Part shown: in pieces, positions 13,276 to 16,074 of the stretch
Numbering within the stretch: position 1 is the first letter of the stretch
How the letters are laid out: each line of letters begins with the position of its first letter
Assembly (NCBI GenBank): GCA_035645555.1
Contig: DASQMI010000042.1
Location: 1 to 16,074, forward strand
Direction of reading: 5' to 3'
Source of the DNA: Lysobacter_F sp035645555
Lineage (GTDB): Bacteria; Pseudomonadota; Gammaproteobacteria; Xanthomonadales; Xanthomonadaceae
DNA length: 16,074 bases
Program-made: the position numbers and the translations under genes
Notes under the pieces: model-generated
Seen by the model: the letters and a program-made list of their open reading frames with translations, nothing else
What the model was told of the DNA's origin: nothing
Database searches by the model: none

Positions 13276-14358
13276 TCAGAACAACTCGCCCTGCGGCGAC
13301 GGCGGTCGCGGAGCGACGAACTGGCCGGTGTCCAGCGCCGGCAGCCGGCCGAACCCGAGCCGGCGGTGCGCCTTGGCGAACCGTTGCGCGATCAGCTCGG
13401 CGAACGGCCCGGTGCCGCGCTGGCGGGTGAAGAACGCGCTGTCGTAATCCTTGCCGCCGCGCATCTGCTGGATCAGGCTCATGACGTGCTCGGCGCGCTC
13501 GGGGTAGTGCAGCGCCAGCCATTCGCGGAACACCTGCTTGAGCTCGTGCGGCAGCCGCAGCAGCACGTAGCCGGCGGCGGCCGCGCCGTGTTCGCGCGCC
13601 GCCTCCAGGATGTGCTCCAGCTCGCGGTCGGTGATCATCGGGATCACCGGCGCCACCATCACCCCGACCGGCACGCCGGCCTCGTGCAGCTGGCGCATCG
13701 CGCGCAGCCGCGCGTGCGGCGCCGACGCGCGCGGCTCCATCCGCGCCGACAGCCGGTTGTCGAGCGTGGTGACCGAGAAGTACACGCTCACCAGCCGGCG
13801 CCGCGCCATCGACGCCAGGCGCTCGATGTCCTGCACCACACCGGCGTTCTTGGTGATCAGGCTGAAGGGATGCGAGCAGGCGTCGAGCACCTCGATCAGC
13901 GAGCGGGTGATGCGGTAGCGGCGCTCGATCGGCTGGTAGCTGTCGGTGTTGATGCCCAGCGCCAGCGGCGAACAGCGGTAGCCGGGCCTCGCGAGTTCGG
14001 CGAGCAGGCGCTCGGCGGCGTTGGTCTTGGCGAACAGGCGGGTTTCGAAATCCAGCCCCGGCGACAGGTCCAGATAGGCGTGCGAGGGGCGGGCGAAGCA
14101 GTACACGCAGCCGTGCTCGCAACCGCGGTAAGGATTCACCGACTGGCTGAAGCCGACGTCGGGCGACGCGTTGCGGCTGACGATGCTGCGCGCGCGCTCC
14201 TCGGTAACCCGGGTATCCGGGTGCGGCGGCGCGTTCTCGTACACCGAGCCCCAGCCGTCGTCCTCGCCGTGGGCGACCGTCTTCTCGTAGCGGCCGCTGA
14301 CGTAGGAGGCCGCGCCACGGCCCTTGATCGGCGCTTGCGCTTTGCGGGCGTCGTCCAT
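13276..14358 (-). CDS. PA0069-family radical SAM protein
   Basis: A 360-residue radical S-adenosylmethionine protein, SplB-like in its core. The [4Fe-4S] motif CEHGCVYC gives Cys80, Cys84 and Cys87 (CxxxCxxC) after NPYRGC. The N-terminal APIKGRGAASYVSGRYEKT (9-27) and SRNASPDVGFSQSVNPYRG segments are the signature of the PA0069/Rv2578c group as I remember it. TDSYQPIERRYRITRSLIEVL (about 137-157) and VSVYFSVTTLD are further conserved core strands. Members are cytoplasmic and their reaction is not established; annotation as a DNA-repair photoproduct lyase is unsupported for this subgroup. The length is normal and the Cys triad intact. It is divergent from cardiolipin synthase (77-bp gap) and may be cotranscribed with the kinase pair downstream. 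Confidence 0.93.
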   Translation of the reverse strand: MDDARKAQAPIKGRGAASYVSGRYEKTVAHGEDDGWGSVYENAPPHPDTRVTEERARSIVSRNASPDVGFSQSVNPYRGCEHGCVYCFARPSHAYLDLSPGLDFETRLFAKTNAAERLLAELARPGYRCSPLALGINTDSYQPIERRYRITRSLIEVLDACSHPFSLITKNAGVVQDIERLASMARRRLVSVYFSVTTLDNRLSARMEPRASAPHARLRAMRQLHEAGVPVGVMVAPVIPMITDRELEHILEAAREHGAAAAGYVLLRLPHELKQVFREWLALHYPERAEHVMSLIQQMRGGKDYDSAFFTRQRGTGPFAELIAQRFAKAHRRLGFGRLPALDTGQFVAPRPPSPQGELF

Positions 14359-14425
14359 CCGGCTAGCCTACGCGCGCGGCGTCGCACCGGTCGCGACCGC
14401 CGGCCGTGGAGGTGAACCGCTCAGC

Positions 14426-14430
14426 GGAGG
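14426..14430 (+). promoter_or_regulatory. Ribosome binding site deciding the cls start
   Basis: GGAGG lies 5 bases before the GTG at 14436 and 8 bases before the TTG at 14439. This favours a start here over the earlier in-frame GTG at 14406, which has no such sequence. Confidence 0.7.
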
Positions 14431-14435
14431 TACGC

Positions 14436-15863
14436 GTGTTGGAGACCCTGCAGGACGCCTGGCGCACGCTGTCCGCCCTGCCCGACCTGCGGGTCTATCT
14501 CACCGTCGCCTGGATCGCCTACGTGCTCGGCCTGGGCGGCTGGATCGTGCTGCAGAAGCGCGAGCCGGTCGCCACCCTGAGCTGGCTGATCAGCCTCGCC
14601 GCCCTGCCCTACGTCGGCTTCCTGATCTACTACTTCTTCGGTCCGCAGCGCATCGAGCGCCAGCGGCTGCGCCGGCGCAGCGCGCGCGCGCGGCTGCCGA
14701 CGCTGGACGCCAGCGCCGACGAGTCGCAGGAGCTGGCGCGGCTCGGCCAGGCCACCACCGGGCTGCCGCCATCGGGCGCCAGCGCGGCGCGATTGCTGGT
14801 GGACGGCGGCGCCACGTTCGAGGCGCTGCTAGATGCGATCGCGCAGGCCCGCGAGAGCATCCACCTCGAGTACTACATCTACCGGCCGGACCGCATCGGC
14901 ACCGCGCTGCGCGACGCGTTGTGCGAACGCGCGCGCGCCGGCGTGCAGGTTCGCCTGCTGCTGGACGCGGTCGGCTCGCGCAAGCTCACCCGTCGCTTCC
15001 TGCGCCCGCTGCTCGATGCCGGCGGCGAAGTCGCCTGGTTTCATCCGTTGCGGCTGCGCTGGCTGTGGAACCGGCCGTGGCTGAACCTGCGCACGCACCG
15101 CAAGATCGTAGTGATCGACGGTCGCATCGGCTTCACCGGCGGTATCAATATCACCGACGAGGAGGACGAGCGGCTGCGCCGCGACGCGTACCGCGACCTG
15201 CACGTGCGGCTGGAAGGCGCAGTGGTGCGTGAGCTGGAGCTCGTGTTCCTCGAGGACTGGTGCTACGCCACCGGACAGACGCCGCCGGCGCTGCACGCAC
15301 CGGACCCGGGCGTGGATGCGATTGCCGCGCAGGTGCTGGTGTCCGGCCCGGATTCGACCTGGGAGGCGATCCATCGCCTGCATGTCGCTGCCATCCATGC
15401 CGCGCGCCGGCGGGTCTGGCTGGTGACGCCGTATTTCGTGCCGGGCGAGGCCGCACGCATGGCGCTGACGTCGGCGGCGCTCGGCGGCGTCGACGTGCGC
15501 CTGCTGGTGCCCAAGCGCAGCGACAGCCTGCTGGTGACGTTCGCCGCACGTTCGTACTTCGACGAGCTGCTCGAAGCCGGGGTCAAGATCTACGAGTACG
15601 GCCCGCGCCTGCTGCACACCAAGGCGCTGCTGTGCGACGACGAGCTCGCGCTGATCGGCAGCGCCAATTTCGACCACCGCAGCTTCCGGCTCAATTTCGA
15701 GGTCTGCGTGATGTTTCGCGATGCGGACGTCGCCGGCGAACTGGCGCGGGTGATCGAAAGCGAATTCGCACACGCGCCGCGCGTACGTCCCGAGCGCCAG
15801 CGCCCGCTGTGGCGCGCGCGCATGCCCGAGGCGCTGGCGCGCCTGGTGTCGCCGCTGCTGTAG
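14436..15863 (+). CDS. cls: Cardiolipin synthase, phospholipase D superfamily
   Basis: A 475-residue membrane-bound enzyme that condenses phosphatidylglycerol (or PG with another lipid head) into cardiolipin. It has two N-terminal helices (about residues 20-39 and 48-68, LGGWIVLQKREPVATLSWLI being the typical linker between them), then two PLD catalytic domains. The first HKD motif is His221-x-Lys223 with Asp228 (THRKIVVIDGRIGFTGG). The second is His394-x-Lys396 with Asp401 (HTKALLCDDELALIGSANF). Both are intact, so the enzyme should be active. The RDLHVRLEG and TPYFVPGE segments are also typical of ClsA-type enzymes. The GTG start follows a GGAGG. It is transcribed away from the radical SAM gene. 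The gap of 125 bp downstream suggests the next gene has its own promoter. Which Cls subtype (A, B or C) cannot be settled, though the two-helix architecture favours A. Confidence 0.95.
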   Translation: MLETLQDAWRTLSALPDLRVYLTVAWIAYVLGLGGWIVLQKREPVATLSWLISLAALPYVGFLIYYFFGPQRIERQRLRRRSARARLPTLDASADESQELARLGQATTGLPPSGASAARLLVDGGATFEALLDAIAQARESIHLEYYIYRPDRIGTALRDALCERARAGVQVRLLLDAVGSRKLTRRFLRPLLDAGGEVAWFHPLRLRWLWNRPWLNLRTHRKIVVIDGRIGFTGGINITDEEDERLRRDAYRDLHVRLEGAVVRELELVFLEDWCYATGQTPPALHAPDPGVDAIAAQVLVSGPDSTWEAIHRLHVAAIHAARRRVWLVTPYFVPGEAARMALTSAALGGVDVRLLVPKRSDSLLVTFAARSYFDELLEAGVKIYEYGPRLLHTKALLCDDELALIGSANFDHRSFRLNFEVCVMFRDADVAGELARVIESEFAHAPRVRPERQRPLWRARMPEALARLVSPLL

Positions 15864-15988
15864 CCCTCACGCGGCGACCACGCATCGCACCGACCGTCTC
15901 CGACCAGCGGTCGTCGCGCGCGGCCGGGCTGCACGGCGCCTCGACTCGACCGCACTACACTGGGCGCGTTCGCACAGGAGTACCGACC
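15864..15988 (+). promoter_or_regulatory. Intergenic region with possible promoter of the last gene
   Basis: A TACACT (15956-15961) resembles a -10 box about 28 bp before the final gene's start; no matching -35 is apparent. AGGAG at 15976-15980 is a clear ribosome binding site for the ATG at 15989. I see no terminator for cls here. Confidence 0.35.
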
Positions 15989-16074
15989 ATGTACTGGCTG
16001 TACGCGCTGCTCGCGGTCGCCGCGTTCTCGGTGGCGTTCCGCACCTCGTCCACCGCACTGATGGTGTTCGCCCT
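15989..16074 (+). CDS. Membrane protein, 5' end only (cut by window edge)
   Basis: The visible 28 residues begin MYWLYALLAVAAFSVAFRTSS and form one hydrophobic N-terminal segment followed by a short polar stretch and a second hydrophobic start (TALMVFA). This suggests a small integral membrane protein or a signal anchor. The ATG has a good AGGAG ribosome binding site 8 bases upstream, and a possible -10 box lies further up. Too little is present to name a family. Confidence 0.6.
   Translation, partial: MYWLYALLAVAAFSVAFRTSSTALMVFA

Noticed and set aside
14406..14408. Earlier GTG start for cardiolipin synthase
   Set aside because: It lacks a ribosome binding site, while GGAGG precedes the GTG at 14436 at suitable spacing.
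1..16074. Mobile elements, CRISPR arrays, tRNA or rRNA genes, defence systems
   Set aside because: I found no transposase or integrase motif, no regular direct repeats, no tRNA-like cloverleaf, and no abrupt change in base composition that would suggest recent transfer.

Overview
The window is very GC-rich (roughly 70% by eye, not counted), with strong G/C at third codon positions and tightly packed genes on both strands. The fructose-1,6-bisphosphatase, the PA0069-type radical SAM protein and the phenylalanine hydroxylase beside an Lrp/AsnC regulator all read like Xanthomonadaceae/Lysobacteraceae proteins (Gammaproteobacteria, e.g. a Lysobacter/Luteimonas relative). That assignment is inferred from remembered protein similarity, not from a search. 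I see no tRNA, rRNA, IS element, phage gene or CRISPR array. It looks like chromosomal backbone mixed with conserved but poorly characterised genes. No intergenic stretch exceeds 300 bases; the longest is 4616-4809.

Layout. (1) 1-340: 3' end of a rhomboid protease. (2) 344-2094, minus: a fused NAD(P)-binding/DoxX-like membrane protein followed by a DUF2269 membrane protein. (3) 2137-2571, plus: a small conserved protein of unknown function, overlapping tail-to-tail with (4). (4) 2562-4615, minus: a FAD oxidoreductase carrying a C-terminal Rieske domain, translationally coupled to an unknown membrane protein. (5) 4810-6785, plus, divergent from (4): two ferritin-like proteins in tandem, the first apparently an internally duplicated four-helix bundle. 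(6) 6836-8341, minus: Lrp/AsnC regulator, a single-pass membrane protein and a DUF421/YetF-like protein. (7) 8468-9819, plus: phenylalanine 4-hydroxylase, divergent from the regulator, then a small unknown protein. (8) 9892-11660, plus: fructose-1,6-bisphosphatase with an overlapping or adjoining 2-oxoglutarate/Fe(II) oxygenase. (9) 11661-14358, minus: radical SAM protein, PAS-containing soluble histidine kinase and an overlapping single-domain response regulator. (10) 14436-15863, plus: cardiolipin synthase. (11) 15989 onward: start of a membrane protein cut by the window edge.

How genes may work together. PhhA converts phenylalanine to tyrosine, and the divergent Lrp-type gene is its probable amino-acid-responsive regulator. 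The kinase and receiver-only regulator form a two-component pair with no DNA-binding output, so the signal probably goes to a protein partner. The most interesting block is 2562-6785: a flavin/Rieske electron-transfer protein divergent from two helical proteins rich in diiron-type ligands, which could form a redox or iron/oxidant-handling module. That functional link is inference from adjacency alone. Several convergent pairs abut or overlap (340/344, 2562-2571, 11660/11661) with no room for a terminator, whereas the convergent junction at 6785/6836 has a perfect 12-bp inverted repeat filling the gap.
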